A stretch of 64,000 nucleotides of DNA. Origin: Hofstenia miamia (Eukaryota; Xenacoelomorpha; Acoela). Below are positions 1-11,596 of the stretch, in pieces; the first letter of the stretch is position 1; every line of letters starts with the position of its first letter. The notes below the pieces were generated by a model that saw only the letters and a program-made list of their open reading frames with translations, was not told the origin of the DNA and ran no database searches. The stretch spans positions 773,627 through 837,626 of the forward strand of contig SCFE01000016.1 of NCBI GenBank assembly GCA_004352715.1, read 5' to 3'. A program made the position numbers and the translations under genes.

Positions 1-60
1 TGTTTTTAGTATTTATTTTTCGCCACAAATTAAAACTCTTTCCAATAAACACGTCGTTTC

Positions 61-741
61 ACTATTTCACGACGTCTTAATGACTTCGGATTGAAAGCCT
101 GTTCTCCTGCAACCAAACCATTGATCAAGAAGAACAAGACAGCAAGACTGACTTACGCTGAAGCTCATTTTCTTTGGAGTGAGACGGATTGGGACAAGGT
201 GCACCTTAGCATAGAAAGTAAGTTAAATTAAGTTGGTTCTGATGGTAGGCAATTTGTTCATAGAGTTTCGGGTGATAGATTGAACCCTAAATGTGGAGGA
301 GGATCTGTCATGGTCTGGAGACTGTTGTTATCCGAGGGAATTGGGCCGCTGATCATTATAAATACAACAGTGAATGCAAATGTGTACTGCAATCTTCTTA
401 GACAACACGTTATTCCTTCAATTCGGGAATCTCCAAATCAACCAGTAGTTTTTCAAACCAACAATGCCCCATGTCACACTGCTAGATGAGTCAAAGATTA
501 TCTGCAACAAAAAAATATTAATGTAATGAAATGATTTACACAGAGCCCGGACTTAAATCCTATAGAAATCTATAGGAGAATAAGTTCGGAAATGAAACCC
601 ATCAGCTGCCGACAATTTATGGAGCATAATTGAGGATGAATGTAAAAAATTAACACCAGAACTTTGTAAGAAACTGGCACGACCTTGTAGTCGTCGTTGT
701 TCAGAAGTTTTAAAAATTAAAGGACTTCACACCTCATATTA
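61..741 (+). pseudogene. Tc1-like transposase, inactivated
   Basis: This is the C-terminal two thirds of a DDE transposase that would cut and paste the element at TA dinucleotides. Recognisable blocks are a helix-turn-helix tail (TISRRLNDFGLKA, about 70-110), the GGGSVMVW block (from about 295), VNANVYCNLLRQHVIPS (about 370-420), NAPCHTAR (about 463-486), QSPDLNPIE (about 541-567) and the ending KIKGLHTSY. Several stops and frame changes break it, for example at 228 and 487. Two catalytic acids are lost: the first Asp region reads SIESK where SDESK is usual, and the second reads TNN before APCH where QDN is usual. It is therefore dead as an enzyme. Confidence 0.88.
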
Positions 742-817
742 AATGTATGTCAAACGATGCTAATGAATTATTGTACTTTTCTCAGTGAATTTTGATGTTA
801 TATGCGATTTTGGTTTT

Positions 818-835
818 ATCGTTCTCTTATTTTGC
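818..835. repeat. Inner direct repeat of the Tc1-like right end
   Basis: The 18 bases ATCGTTCTCTTATTTTGC here are identical to 999-1016 at the outer end, 181 bases downstream. Paired direct repeats inside a long terminal repeat are the transposase binding sites of IR/DR-type Tc1 elements. Confidence 0.7.
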
Positions 836-998
836 ACATCCCCCATCGTTGTTGAATTGTATATTCTAGTACAAGTTAAAAACTAATTGGAAGTGAATGC
901 AATTATTTTTACAGAGTGTATTACACATACCCGCTTTAGATTAAATGAGTATTATTAACCTCTCTCAAAAACTTAATTGGATAAATGAAAAAATAAAA

Positions 999-1025
999 AT
1001 CGTTCTCTTATTTTGCTCGCTACTG
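999..1025. repeat. Right terminal inverted repeat of the Tc1-like element
   Basis: Read inward from the end, the repeat starts CAGTAGCGAGCAAAATAAGA. It abuts TA at 1026-1027. CAGT-type ends next to TA are usual for Tc1 elements. The matching left repeat lies outside the window. Confidence 0.75.
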
Positions 1026-1027
1026 TA

Positions 1028-1589
1028 CATATATTGGTTCTGGGTATTTTTCAAAAAATATATACTGATGTTTAGTACAAATTCTGGGGCTGGGTATATG
1101 GGTTTTTGAAAAACGTCCGAGTTGGGGTCCACTTTTTTAACAGAATCTCAAATGGGGTCCTCATCTTTGTAGCAAACTACAATAGACAAGAAAAATACGA
1201 ATGCATTAACCAAAACAATACATAACTTAATAAATCAAAATAAATAATTGCAGAAATCGAAAAGAATTATTTATGTTTATTGCAATAATTATGAAACAAC
1301 GCATGTTATTATTTTTGAACTAACAACGTTTCCGAAAAATGCATCAAAAATTTGTTGGAAACCCAAGGTGCATGGAAACACCAATTTTATTTGCTTGATG
1401 CCAAAACGAGTTAATATTTTTCTCAAGAGGACAAATCACATTGAATTTCAAGTCATCGTTATTGCCCTGGTGAGTCAGTCAGTATGGCCAAATTTTCATT
1501 ATACAATGTAGTTGGCGTGTATTAGGAATTTAATGATGTCCATAACAACGAGATGAATCATAAATAGGACCCACTATTGGTACAATTCT
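1028..1589. other. Non-coding stretch, no gene seen
   Basis: A short repeat-like segment with GGGCTGGGTATATGGG and two GGGGTCC motifs lies at about 1085-1160. A chance ORF at 1248-1511 has no recognisable domain and biased AT codons, so I do not call it a gene. Confidence 0.5.
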
Positions 1590-1770
1590 TTCGCCATTTA
1601 CTATGAAGCTGGACCTAATTAAAGCACTTGCTAAAGCAATTGACAAAAAAAGTGCAAATTTTAGCTATTCCGGGATTATATTCTAAAAAATTTACGGAGG
1701 AAGAGTAAAGAATCAAGTTTTGGGTCTGATATCAAGAAGTTAATGAAGCATCTTATTGGATGCTTAATTG
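1590..1770 (+). pseudogene. Relic of a repetitive invertebrate gene family (tentative)
   Basis: From 1603 the frame reads MKLDLIKALAKAIDKKSANF, followed after stops and frameshifts by KVKNQV and DIKKLMKHL. The order 'KLGLMKNFVKAMDK..., AKIKEGIFVGPQI, KLM' is one I recall from multicopy predicted proteins in invertebrate genomes, probably of transposon origin. At least three disruptions lie within 170 bases, so this is only a fossil. The family assignment comes from pattern memory, and I cannot name the superfamily. Confidence 0.4.
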
Positions 1771-4700
1771 AAATCGCACAGTAACGTTAAAATATGTTGT
1801 CAACTATATGGAGGGTGACTTCAAAATACTGGGAGGCAATTTTCTTGAAGCATTCATGCTTAAAGACTGTTATTGGGGCTCGAAATGAACCTACTAATTT
1901 CCATAAGTTATCCTTTCAATTGTGTACATCCAAACATATCGAGGAAGAACTCATTTTAAAATAATAAAATACTAGAAATATTCCATATAAAGTTCTACCA
2001 TTTGTCTTACGTATGTAATTGTACATCATTGAGCAAATATAGGGCTTTAGTAAATTAAACAAAAGATGCAGTAGCATGATAAACATTGGAATTTAACTAT
2101 TTAAGTAAACTTTAAAACAAACTATTGTATACTCATCAAAAAATAAGGAAGAGGAGCAAAACTTTTTTTGCAATTTTTTGCATAATTTTTGTTAATTAGT
2201 GAAGAAGTACTGATACAACAATTGTAAGGCTACTAATAATTATATTGTGTGCTTTGGATAAATACACTGACAAACATGAATAGATCTCTTAAAATGAAAT
2301 TGTTGAAAACTCGTCCATGGGGCATTGGAGCCATCCTATAGAAGATGAAATCATTCAGCAATGCGTAAAGGTTGCTAGTCTCCGTTGGTTAAGTCCATGA
2401 TTTCCCAGGTTTTGTATTGAAATGGTACGGTACAGCATCAATACAGAAATTTTATGAAAGAAAATACCATGATAATTCAACATTATAATAAGAAAAATTT
2501 CTGTTTGTTCAAATTTTATAGAAAATTTTCAAAAAATAAATTAATTACATCACATGCTTAAATTGAGAACTCTGTTTTTTACAGTTATCCTATTATGTAG
2601 AAACATCAAAACCTAAAATAAGTAAATTATAAAATTTAAGCAAATAACCAAAAATTCAAAATTTCAACTAATGAAGGCCTCATACAATAAACAATTATAA
2701 TAATATCATTATGATTCAAGTCAATATAAATAACGGACAAAAATATTCTTAAATATACTAATATGCCATTCAAATTAGAATATGTATTTGGGAAATAATT
2801 TATCAGACTAACTAAGAATGATTACCTGCAATTTCAATTTGCAAATAGAAGATAATTCATTATCAGATGATTCCACCTCCCAATCAAACGTTTGCAACCG
2901 TGAAAAAGATATTACTGATTCCATTTTAACTAAAACCAAAGTAAATGGTTAAATTATTGTATAAAACTGGATCTGCTGCAACTACATGTAGGTATATGCA
3001 TGATAGCACTTTGATGCTCATATACAGTGTCATAGTAAATCTAAAAATATAGTGTGCAAATAGTTTTCACGGAAGTTATGACTATATAATGATAAAATTT
3101 CCATTTCCAATAAAACAGGATTATAATTGATGATATTTAGACAATATTAAGGTATTATTTAAGTTGGTAATGAATATTTGATTGTATTTATTTGTCAGTA
3201 CATTTTCATAAAATATTGCTCGCTATGTAATTGTATGTTTTTTCACAACATTTTGGGTGATCTTTATTTACAACTGAGAGCATTCAGTCAATAAGCTTAC
3301 AAAGGATGTTGCCATGATGTGCAAATCTTCTATCAATGTATGCCTGCCAATAATCAGTTCAATAACGACCTTTTTCTATAGTGCCTACATACATGTAATA
3401 GTTACTCCTCTTTGTTGAAAATGCTAGACATCTACTAGTAACATACGTTGATAATAAAACATGCTATAACCCTGTAAGAAACCTTGGTTTTGGTGAAAAA
3501 CCATGTGGAATTATAATAATTATGAAAAATCCCATCTAATAATTTGTTGGAATTTCATGGCAGTAGTCACAAAGCTTCTAAAATATCATTTGATGTTAAA
3601 AATGAACATCATAATATTTAACAAATATAGATAATTTTGAATCTTCTCCCAAGATATCTGAAAAGATTGCATTGAATATTTCAAATTTAACACTAGCCAG
3701 TTGAATTTCACCAATAACAACAGGGCCTCTACGATTACTTAAGTTAATATAATTGAATAAAATTTACCGTTGCACATCCCCTGGGCAGCAGCAGGGAAAT
3801 ATTACTTAATGTTTACGGTGCATTTGAAAAGCATAGCATGGATATGATCTCATGCTACTATATATAAAGCGATTTAGAAACACGACATCTACTGCAGTCA
3901 CAGGATAAGATCCAGGAACGTATGTTTTTAACATCAAAGTTTGACTTAACGAAATTAGCGAAAAATTAACATATTTTAAATGTGACATATTTCGGTCTTG
4001 CAAATACGTCGATGTTAGTATTGATTATGATGAAGTTTGCTAAATGAACCACTCTGTAAAAATAGTTTGATGATGATATAGATTTAATTACTGTTAGATA
4101 TTTTAGTATTGATATTCCATCCGTTCTAAAACCGGCTTTCTTTGAAGTAAGAGTTATATAATCATGTGGAACAATGTTGTATTTATCATTTGGCAGTTTA
4201 ATTCAAAATATTAAGTACAATAGCTGAAATTCGATGAAATCGGTAAAATTTTCAATCGCGTTAATGTTATCAAACGATCACTGTAAACTATCCAAGATTT
4301 AAAATATAGCAACACATCTTTTATTCGGTCAATAAGCTATACGACCAGTTTATAACGTTCTCGATGTTAGTTAGTAGGCTATAGTGTATATTAGAACCAT
4401 ATACTGTTGTACATCAAAAACCTAATGCTGTCACTCAGTAGACCATTGTGAATGAATTGCTGGACAATAATGTAAGCCGTGGGAACTATAATTAATCCTG
4501 AACACTGTCAGGCCGCAATAGTGAAATTTTCTACACCAAAAAAATAAAAGTCACAAATGAATACAATCTCCCATGCATTGGGATGGGAGGCAAAACACGA
4601 GTTGCCACTAATTTTGTGATGTAGGCATGAGTGTGTTCAAATGAAACTGGAACTGAAACTAAGTGCACTGAAATGAATTGACAAAAATTGAAACAAATTT

Positions 4701-5299
4701 GATCAGTTAATTTCATGTATTTTTTGTGGTATACAAAATGTAAGGCAACACTTATTAATCGCCCAGATATTTATTTCACATAATTTGGCACAGAACAAGA
4801 AATTATGCAAATTATGTTAAAATGTTATAATTTATCTAATTTGGTGTGAATGAAATACTATTCTTGTTTGACCTTTAAATAATAGTAATTAATAACTTTA
4901 TCATCCCAGCATACATTAGAAATAACGGAAAGGGATTTCTGATACCCGTAAAATGTTTAGTTGTACTCGTACTGTGAGTTCAATTTACAACAAATGCATC
5001 AAACAACTGCAAGCTAGCATAATTAGCCAAAGGTATGTAAAATCAATTGTATTTGCACCAATGTTCAATGAGATTTTGACGTTACCAAATTTGTTTGGTA
5101 ATAGTATTGCGTGCAATTATAGTTATTAAATCGCGATTGAGTTTCTTGATGTTTAAATAATACGTCTTAGGCGGTTTATAAGCAAACTGTTAATGAAGTT
5201 TCCATAAGAAGTGTTGAATTTTATAGCAATTTTATTATACATTATTTTTCATTTTTACCCCTACCTACGGATACTACTATAACATCAGTTGGTAGTTGT
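1771..5299. other. AT-rich non-coding stretch
   Basis: About 3.5 kb with frequent stops in all frames. Short minus-strand ORFs at 3806-4003 and 4531-4716 show no domain, no splice context and no compositional shift. No terminal repeats or tandem arrays stood out by eye. Confidence 0.6.
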
Positions 5300-5561
5300 T
5301 GTTATTTATCGGCCAGCTCACGCGCTTTTCGTGTTTACTAGTGACTAGTTGTTTTTATGTTTGTACATACTGTAAATACGCTTTGTATATAAGACACACC
5401 AAAGCATCTGTAAATAGAGAAGTAAGTTCAGTTAAATTGAGTTCTCTCGTTACGTAGTTGAAATCACTGTTGCTCTAGTAAATGTTCACATAAGCGACCT
5501 TCTACTTTGACATTAAGTCCTCTGGCATAGTTATCTCTAGATTCAACCCAGTGATTCTACA
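5300..5561 (+). repeat. 5' LTR of the gypsy element
   Basis: The inferred LTR starts TGTTATTTATCGG (it could start at 5297) and ends in ACA directly before the primer binding site. That gives about 262 bases with TG...CA ends. With no 3' LTR in the window the borders rest on the TG/CA ends and the primer-site position only. Confidence 0.65.
5386..5393 (+). promoter_or_regulatory. TATA box in the LTR
   Basis: TATATAAG lies in the middle of the LTR, 168 bases before its end. It is a good candidate for the core promoter that would start the genomic transcript about 25-30 bases downstream, so R would begin near 5415-5425. Confidence 0.55.
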
Positions 5562-5579
5562 TGGTGACCCTGACGTGAT
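5562..5579 (+). promoter_or_regulatory. tRNA-Trp primer binding site
   Basis: TGGTGACCCTGACGTGAT is complementary to the 3' end of animal tRNA-Trp (TGGTGACCCCGACGTGAT expected) at 17 of 18 positions. It starts immediately after the LTR. Use of tRNA-Trp to prime minus-strand synthesis is characteristic of the CsRn1 group. Confidence 0.85.
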
Positions 5580-5730
5580 CCTGAACTGTCACCGAGCTAA
5601 GCTCAAAAAATGTTCTTAACTTGTTTTGGTTATTTTGTTTTCTATTCTATTTTTTTTGCCGTGCCGCCTAATTGTTTTGTTCTAGTAACTAGTGTCGTTG
5701 CTTGGTCTTTGGATGTACTCCCATATTGTT

Positions 5731-7123
5731 ATGGATTTCTCTGAAACTTCTTGCTTTCTTTACCCTTGTTCTAGTGTAATTGATACTAGCAATACTGTTT
5801 TTTCTCCTACTGGGACTCCCTCGAGGAGCGTTGGTAGCCAGAACGCTACCCCTTGTACTGTTGGATTGTTAGTTAATTTGTCATTACCTACTTCCCCCTA
5901 TCAAACTTCTCCAGTAAACCTTCGGCGGATTCTAAACACCACCATCGCTCTACCAATTCCTTCTCGTCCGTATGACGCTCCTATGCCGCGCCTAGACGCC
6001 CAAATGTTAGAAATTGAATATCTGAAAGAATCTGTATCAGCAGGTGGTGCTGCAAATGGAATGTGAGCAACGCATCGAGCCTCTGCAAACTGAATTGAAC
6101 ACACAGACTATTGAACATCAGCGCAGGGAACAATGAATGATGGAAGCGATCACGTCACTGGAAATAAAAATTCATGAGCTAGCTTCTCCGGTCGTAGCTC
6201 AACCAGAACCCGCTCGTGAAGAAGAACCACTTCCTTCTCGCCCTGCCTCTTACCATGATAATTCAGCGGAATATATTACTCGAGCTGCAATAGACGAAGT
6301 TCTGGAAGCCTTTAGCAAAAAGTTCACTACTAGAGTCGCGCAGATCATGTCTTTTCAATTTGCAGATGCTTCTAATCCCCTCTTTGAAAATTCAGTGACA
6401 CCCAAGTCTGCCTCACCGGTCACTTCGCCTGTAAGTTGCAACCCAACGTTTACTCAGTCTGCCTTGACACCTGTGTTTACGTTAGCCAATGCAAGGACTA
6501 GCCTATAACTAATATATGATGCTGGACCAAGAAACGAAAACCAACCATCAACTGTTGATCGGATATTCGAAGATCACTATCATGCTCCCCACATCAAGCA
6601 CCAATATAGAACGCTGTTGTGTGAAATGTCATTCAAGAAGGGAGACAAAGTGCGAAACTATATTACTAAAGTTGAAAGGTTGTTCCGATTAAGCAAATTG
6701 TTTCTGGAATATTCTCGTCATTACCTTTTCTCCTACATTTGCCAAGGATTTCCCTATAACATCCGCAGCCGCCTTGAGCTGAAATGCGATCCAGAGGAAG
6801 ATCTCCATGTAATCATCAAGAGTGTAGTGTACCTTATACATAGTGCTAGTTGAATCGACAAAGACGTCGGAGAAATGAGAATTAAAACGGAGCCTGACAA
6901 ATTCAACTGTAGAGAGGCTTCACTGAGCGGGGACCATTTCCCTAAAAAGAAACTTGAAGCCTCGGCTGTACGGTGTTACCAATACGGTCAGAAGGCAAAC
7001 CTTAAGAACACTTGTAGTGTCGCCATCAGAATAATAGCCAATGGAAGTGGATTCTTGATTGATAAGCCTGAAACGGAAAGTGCAGCCCCTGAACCCAATG
7101 ATCTCGTTAACGATTTAAACTAA
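5731..7123 (+). pseudogene. gypsy gag, broken
   Basis: The likely start is the ATG at 5731 (MDFSETSC...). The first frame runs to a stop at 6064-6066, then coding sense continues in other frames at 6137-6508, 6617-6853 and 6875-7123. The middle part (DKVRNYITKVERLFRL, FSYICQGFPYNIRSRLELK, about 6645-6790) looks like a gag capsid region. The nucleocapsid region near 6970-7015 reads RCYQYGQKANLKNTC, which keeps two cysteines but has lost the histidine and order expected of a CCHC or CHCC knuckle. At least three frame breaks make it non-functional. Gag would have formed the virus-like particle. Confidence 0.75.
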
Positions 7124-7145
7124 CCAGAGCGCCGCCTCCTGAAAA

Positions 7146-8846
7146 CCGAGCACAGAATGTTCTCGTGATCACTAGTATGATGCAAAAAACGTAATACCTG
7201 TCGAGATTAATGGAAATATAGTACACGCAATTGTGGACACTCATCAGTGATGAGTGCTGCAAGATCCTATGCATGAGTCGGAACGCGTTAGACCCCTCTG
7301 CAATTCATCTAATAGATCCTCAGGAAATAATTTCTCTCTAAAAGGAAAGGTCTGTGATGTTGAGCTAAGAATTAACAAAGAAATTTTTCATGTAGATCTG
7401 GTCGTTGTTGACGCCTCTCAGCAACCGCTGCCATATGACATTATTTTGGGCAGTGATTTTCTTGAGAGGAATGCCTGCGTCATTGATTATGTGAAAAATA
7501 TCATCTCAATCAGAGACAGCGAAATTTCAAGTCAGCTGACAGCAATTTTTTTCAAACTCACTGACTCTGTCATCATAGAGTCTCAGCACTGGACAAGAAC
7601 AACTGTGTACACCCAAAGCCGATATAATGGGGATGTTATGATCGCAGGGCAACAAGGCGGATATCATAAAGGAATAAATTTCTTGCCGGACTTGTGCCAC
7701 GTAAAACATGAGAAGACTTGCGTCACCATCCTTAACAGTTCTAATTTTCCGGTTCACCTTGATCACGAGCGCATTGAGATTATCACCATACCGGTCTGTG
7801 TGGAGAATGTCAATACATTGTGTATACCAATTTTCACAGCCATCCATGACATCGATGAGCCATCGGATACCATTAGGATCCCCAACGTCTCTGCTGATTC
7901 CCATCCGCATTTAGATGCCGCGGAACGAAAATCACAAATCCATCTACTACGCAGCAAGAGTGAAGTCTTTAATTACTGCTCTATTAGTGTGGGACAAAGC
8001 ATTGAAGAGGAACATTCAATTGAAACTAAACATGACAGACCAATCTGTCTACCTGTAAGAAGAGTCCCTGAGAATCTAAAGGGTGAATACAAGAAGATTT
8101 TAAGTGACCTCATCAAAAGTGGAATCATTCAAGGCAGTAATAGCCCTTACGCCGCACCTACCGTATTTAAAAACAAGGAGAAAAATACCACCTGTGCATC
8201 GCCTTCCGCAAGCTGAATGACATCACCATTAAGGACGCATATCCCTTACCGTGAATCGAAGATCTTTTGTATGACGCAAGCCGCTATAAATTCTTTTGAT
8301 GCCTTGACCTCTGCAAGGCATATTGGCAAGTGCCTATGCGGCCATTCGACATTCAGAAAACTGCTTTTATTACCCCGTACGGTTATACAAATGGAAATAC
8401 ATGGCTTTCGGGCTATGCAATGACCCTGCCACTTTCCAGCAATACGTCACTACGGTACTGAAGAACGAGACCAGTATGTTGGGCGGGGCACCTCTACTTA
8501 TATTGATGACATCCTTGTGGCCAGCCACACGTTCGAAGAACATCTCGATAAACTTAGCCGAATGTTGGAACTATTAAATAACGCAGGACTTAAAGTCAAC
8601 GGAAACAAATGTGCACTCAGCCAAATGAAAGTGACTTTTCTTGGAAGGGTGATTGAGCCCAGCAAAATCTCCATCAAGAACAAGGCGAAAGACTTTCTCA
8701 ATAAAATTGAAACTCCTAAGACCAAGAAAGACGTCCAGAGGCCGATGGGGTTTTTGAATTATTACAGAATGTTTATCCCCAAACTTGCTGAGAAAACTAA
8801 AAATATCTCTCAACTACTAAAGAAAAGTGCCAACTTCAAGTGGACT
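7146..8846 (+). pseudogene. gypsy pol: protease and reverse transcriptase part, broken
   Basis: The protease spans about 7190-7500. The active-site DTG appears as DTH followed by a stop (about 7230-7250), and the distal motif PYDIILGSDFLERN is clear at about 7430-7475. The long frame 7254-8216 continues to the RT N-terminus (RRVPENLKGEYKKILSDLIK, SGIIQGSNSPYAAP near 8050-8160). RT fingers and palm are scrambled by frameshifts at about 8160-8500, where YGYTNGNTWLSGYAM-like sense is split between frames. The catalytic YIDDILVAS is readable at about 8498-8525. The RT thumb and connection (VNGNKCALSQMKVTFLG, FLNYYRMFIPKLAEKT) run to 8846. Confidence 0.85.
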
Positions 8847-9306
8847 TGACCCGAACAAGAGGAATTGGACATAGTAAAAAAGTAACTTAAGAAAATACCG
8901 AGTTTGAACACGCCTGGCTATTCCAAAGATTTCATAGTCGATTGTGACGCCAGTGCAGTGGCAATTAGCGGAGAACTCAGCCAAATCGTGAATGGCATGG
9001 AAAGTCCCATCCAGTACTTTAGTAGAAAATTAGGAACCTGCCAAAAGGAATTATGGTGCCACCAAATGCAAAATGTTGGCCTTGGTAGAAGCACTGAAGA
9101 AGTTCAGGTACTTTATTTTTGGTCGCCCCTTCATCATACGTACCAAAAATAGTGCTCTCGCCTGGCTCAAAAAATTTTCAGGGGAAAATCTAACATGCTG
9201 GATTGAATATCTCAACAATTTCCCTTGCACAATACAACATCGACCAGGGAAAATACATCTAAATTCGGATTACTGGACGGCACTCCCAGTTACAAGAGAG
9301 ACTTGA
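8847..9306 (+). pseudogene. gypsy pol: RNase H part, broken
   Basis: YSKDFIVDCDASAVAISGEL (from about 8919) carries the first RNase H aspartate. ALVEALKKFRYFIFGRPFIIRT in a second frame (9073-9140) is the typical C-terminal half. A frameshift near 9060 separates them, and stops precede and follow. In an active element this domain removes the RNA strand after first-strand synthesis. Confidence 0.8.
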
Positions 9307-9489
9307 GGAAACCTGCCGGAGATCTGGGTTCATCCCTTTAACCGATTACGATCTCCTTTCTGAAATCAAAGCCGACAGGCAAGGAAAAGCAATATTACCC
9401 ATCATGGTGAAAGAGGAAATCACAGAAGCAAAAAATAATCCAGTGACAAAAAATGATAAAGTGCTATGTGAAATCATTCAATGATTGAA

Positions 9490-10390
9490 AAGCCCTCTTC
9501 ATCCGATAAGTCCTGTCACTAACCGCTACTATAAACGATATTGCTTAAAAGTAAACCAAACAAAAAGCGCAACAATCACTTGGCAATACAGAATATTTCA
9601 AACGCGACCTCATCCGAAAAGCCCACAAGAGAGGACACCTTCGGATTATCCAGACGGAGAGGAAATGCAACACCCAATATGTCACAGTAGACATTTGCGC
9701 AGCAGTCATCGATGTCATCAATAAATGCGAAAAATGTTTACTGCAAGGCACAAGTCACTTTCCTGAACGCCAAACTCGAAAGCAGACCCGAAGAGCAAAC
9801 TAACAAAGTCCATATGGACCTGAAAAAACTTTCGAAAGATGATGATGGCTACCAATATTTGTTAGTAATGGTCGACCATTTCACCAAATATGCCAGGGTA
9901 ATTCCCCTGAGCAACACAATCACTGAGATAGTTGGTGAGAAGAGTGTAAAGGAATGGGTGCTAAAGCTGGGCCTCATGGAAAGACTTGTTTCTGACCGCG
10001 GCCTCCAGTTTGAGAACAATTTAATGGAAGCCCTAATGCATGAATTCGAAAAGCCTAGAGAGATACGTAGCCCGCATGATCAATGAGATGCAGGAAATCC
10101 ACCTTACAGTATGTCATAATACTAACCAGTCGGTGATACACCAAAAGCGTAATTTCAACAAAAAATTATATGGGCAACCTCACAAAAGAGGAGATAAAGT
10201 GTTCGCATATTTCCCCCGTCAAGTAAGTGATCAAAACCAGGTGAGGAAACTTGTACCAAATTGGCAAGGTACTTTTACCATCAAAAAGGTCTTGATCACC
10301 ACACTTACATTCTTAACAACGGTAAAATTGTGCACTTTCAGAGGCCCAAATGAGCCATTAAAGATATAGAAAATGTTATCATAGATAGTA
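9490..10390 (+). pseudogene. gypsy pol: integrase part, internally deleted
   Basis: The HHCC zinc module is readable in pieces: AHKRGHL at about 9627-9647 and CEKC at about 9727-9738, in different frames. The core follows in the frame 9712-10086 (VHMDLKKLSKDDDGYQYLLV, MVDHFTKYARVIPL, LVSDRG at about 9988-10002), giving the first two catalytic Asp regions. The segment that should hold the catalytic Glu is missing: after LMEALMHEFEK the sequence jumps to QEIHLTVCHNTNQS in another frame. The C-terminal part (KRGDKVFAYFPRQVSDQN, LVPNWQGTFTIKKVL) ends near 10370. Insertion activity is excluded. Confidence 0.85.
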
Positions 10391-10596
10391 GATAGCAGTA
10401 ACGATACGTACAAACAGTATGATAATTTAACTGAGTACTGTGAGGAAGACCTTGACGATATTGATTTTGAAGATAATGCTATAGACAGTAATGACAGTAC
10501 CAATACTCATGTAATGCCCCAACGTAAGGCTTGACATAGACAAAATCTCGACCCCCAAATTTGGGACCTTAACCTTGTAACTCTATTTAGAAATCA

Positions 10597-10872
10597 TGAA
10601 AACCAAGAGGAAAGAAAACAAGTCGCCAGCTCCACCCTCCCGCAGAAGGATCAGAAGGAGGATGGACCATAATGAAGGCTCTGATACTTCTGCAAGGCGT
10701 GTCTCCGCCTGAGGGAGATAGTGATAGAAAAAGGGGACGCCAAAAGGGGTCTGAGCAGATTCCGACATCGCCTGGTGACAAGGAGAGCACACCACCTCAC
10801 ACGTGTCTTATTCGCGACACTACGTGGGGAGAACACGGTCCCCACGTGATCAAGAGGAGCTGGCACCTATGA
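10597..10872 (+). pseudogene. Unidentified basic ORF remnant
   Basis: An ATG at 10597 opens a strongly basic stretch (MKTKRKENKSPAPPSRRR...) that hits a stop at 10714. Coding-like sense continues in the next frame with PPEGDSDRKRGRQKG up to 10872. The composition (Lys, Arg, Pro, Ser) suggests a nucleic-acid-binding or nuclear tail. It lies just after the gypsy pol end and is more GC-rich than its surroundings. I do not recognise it. It could be the start of a third gypsy ORF or of an unrelated inserted gene. Confidence 0.4.
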
Positions 10873-10905
10873 TAGACTCCACTATTATTAAACAAACAAC
10901 CATTT

Positions 10906-11397
10906 TGTGATTTAAAAAATGTACAATACCCCAACAGTGACTCGAAAGTCCCCCTGAGCTCCCAGTCCTCGTCCTTTGAGACCTCCAGTATCCCGTCCAC
11001 TGTAAGGTCCAATCAAACCGAAGAAAGAAAAAAGAAGATGTCCAAAGTCGGCAACAAAACATTAGACCTCTACTTCATAGCTACTCAAAGGGCAACACAG
11101 TTTATTAGGGACAAAATCTCCGAAGAGACCAAAAACAAGTTACAATTGACATTCAACACAAAGAAACTCACCTGCTCCATCAACATAATACCGTTCACTG
11201 TGGTTGTGGACGCCGAGCAACGACCAAGAGTCAACACAATAATTTGTTATGATTCTAAAATGCGTGAAGGCCTAAGCCACCATTACTGGAGGAGCACAGT
11301 GCATACCTCCTTCAATGAAGATTTTACAATAACTTACACAACTGGAGGGACATCAAAACATTCGAATGTGTCAATATCGATTTTAAGAATTTGCTAG
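10906..11397 (+). pseudogene. Unidentified ORF remnant, 11 kb
   Basis: One open frame runs from about 10906 to the stop at 11395. A Ser/Pro-rich linker (VPLSSQSSSFETSS) leads to a charged KKKM, then a compact-looking segment (MSKVGNKTLDLYFIATQRAT from 11038, TCSINIIPFTVVVDAEQRPR, EGLSHHYWRSTVHTSF, FTITYTTGG). It looks like real ancient coding DNA: balanced codon use, few AT-rich codons and an open frame in an otherwise stop-rich area. No transmembrane segment or signal peptide is apparent. I do not recognise the family. Confidence 0.4.
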
Positions 11398-11596
11398 TAG
11401 TTTATTATTTTAAAGTTCACGAGGTCCAACAACAAAACATCATGGAGCACATAGAAATTGTATATCGCCTTGCCAAGATAGAAAAAATTCGCCTAGTTAT
11501 GATACTACGAGAAGAGTAGGAAGATGACATCCCAGATGCCATCAAGAGGTTACACTTCAGGATGGAAAACTTCATGATCCTGTACAAGGAAGCCTA

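Larger units (their letters stand above)
1..1025 (+). mobile_element. Tc1-like DNA transposon, left end outside the window
   Basis: A decayed Tc1/mariner-superfamily element reads rightward and is cut by the window start. A broken transposase (61-741) is followed by about 280 bases of 3' sequence ending in a terminal repeat. The outer end at 1025 abuts the dinucleotide TA (1026-1027), the expected Tc1 target site. The last 27 bases (999-1025) form the presumed right inverted repeat. Its 18-base inner core recurs at 818-835, giving an IR/DR-like layout as in Sleeping Beauty-type elements. The left end is not visible, so the length and TA pairing cannot be confirmed. Confidence 0.85.
5300..10560 (+). 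mobile_element. Ty3/gypsy LTR retrotransposon, CsRn1-like, defective
   Basis: Features run in gypsy order: 5' LTR (about 5300-5561), primer binding site (5562-5579), gag (5731-7123), protease, RT, RNase H and integrase (7146-10370). The primer site matches the 3' end of tRNA-Trp, a hallmark of the CsRn1 group first described from the liver fluke Clonorchis. Stops and frameshifts occur in every domain, and part of the integrase around its catalytic Glu is deleted. I found no polypurine tract or 3' LTR before the next elements, so the 3' end is lost or displaced. An acidic segment (about 10390-10510) ending in a basic MPQRKA tail may be the pol C-terminus. The right boundary is approximate. Confidence 0.85.

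Noticed and set aside
1248-1511. Open frame of 87 codons
   Set aside because: AT-biased codons, no domain, no splice or promoter context.
7527-7910. Minus-strand frame of 127 codons inside gypsy pol
   Set aside because: Shadow of the protease/RT frame on the plus strand.
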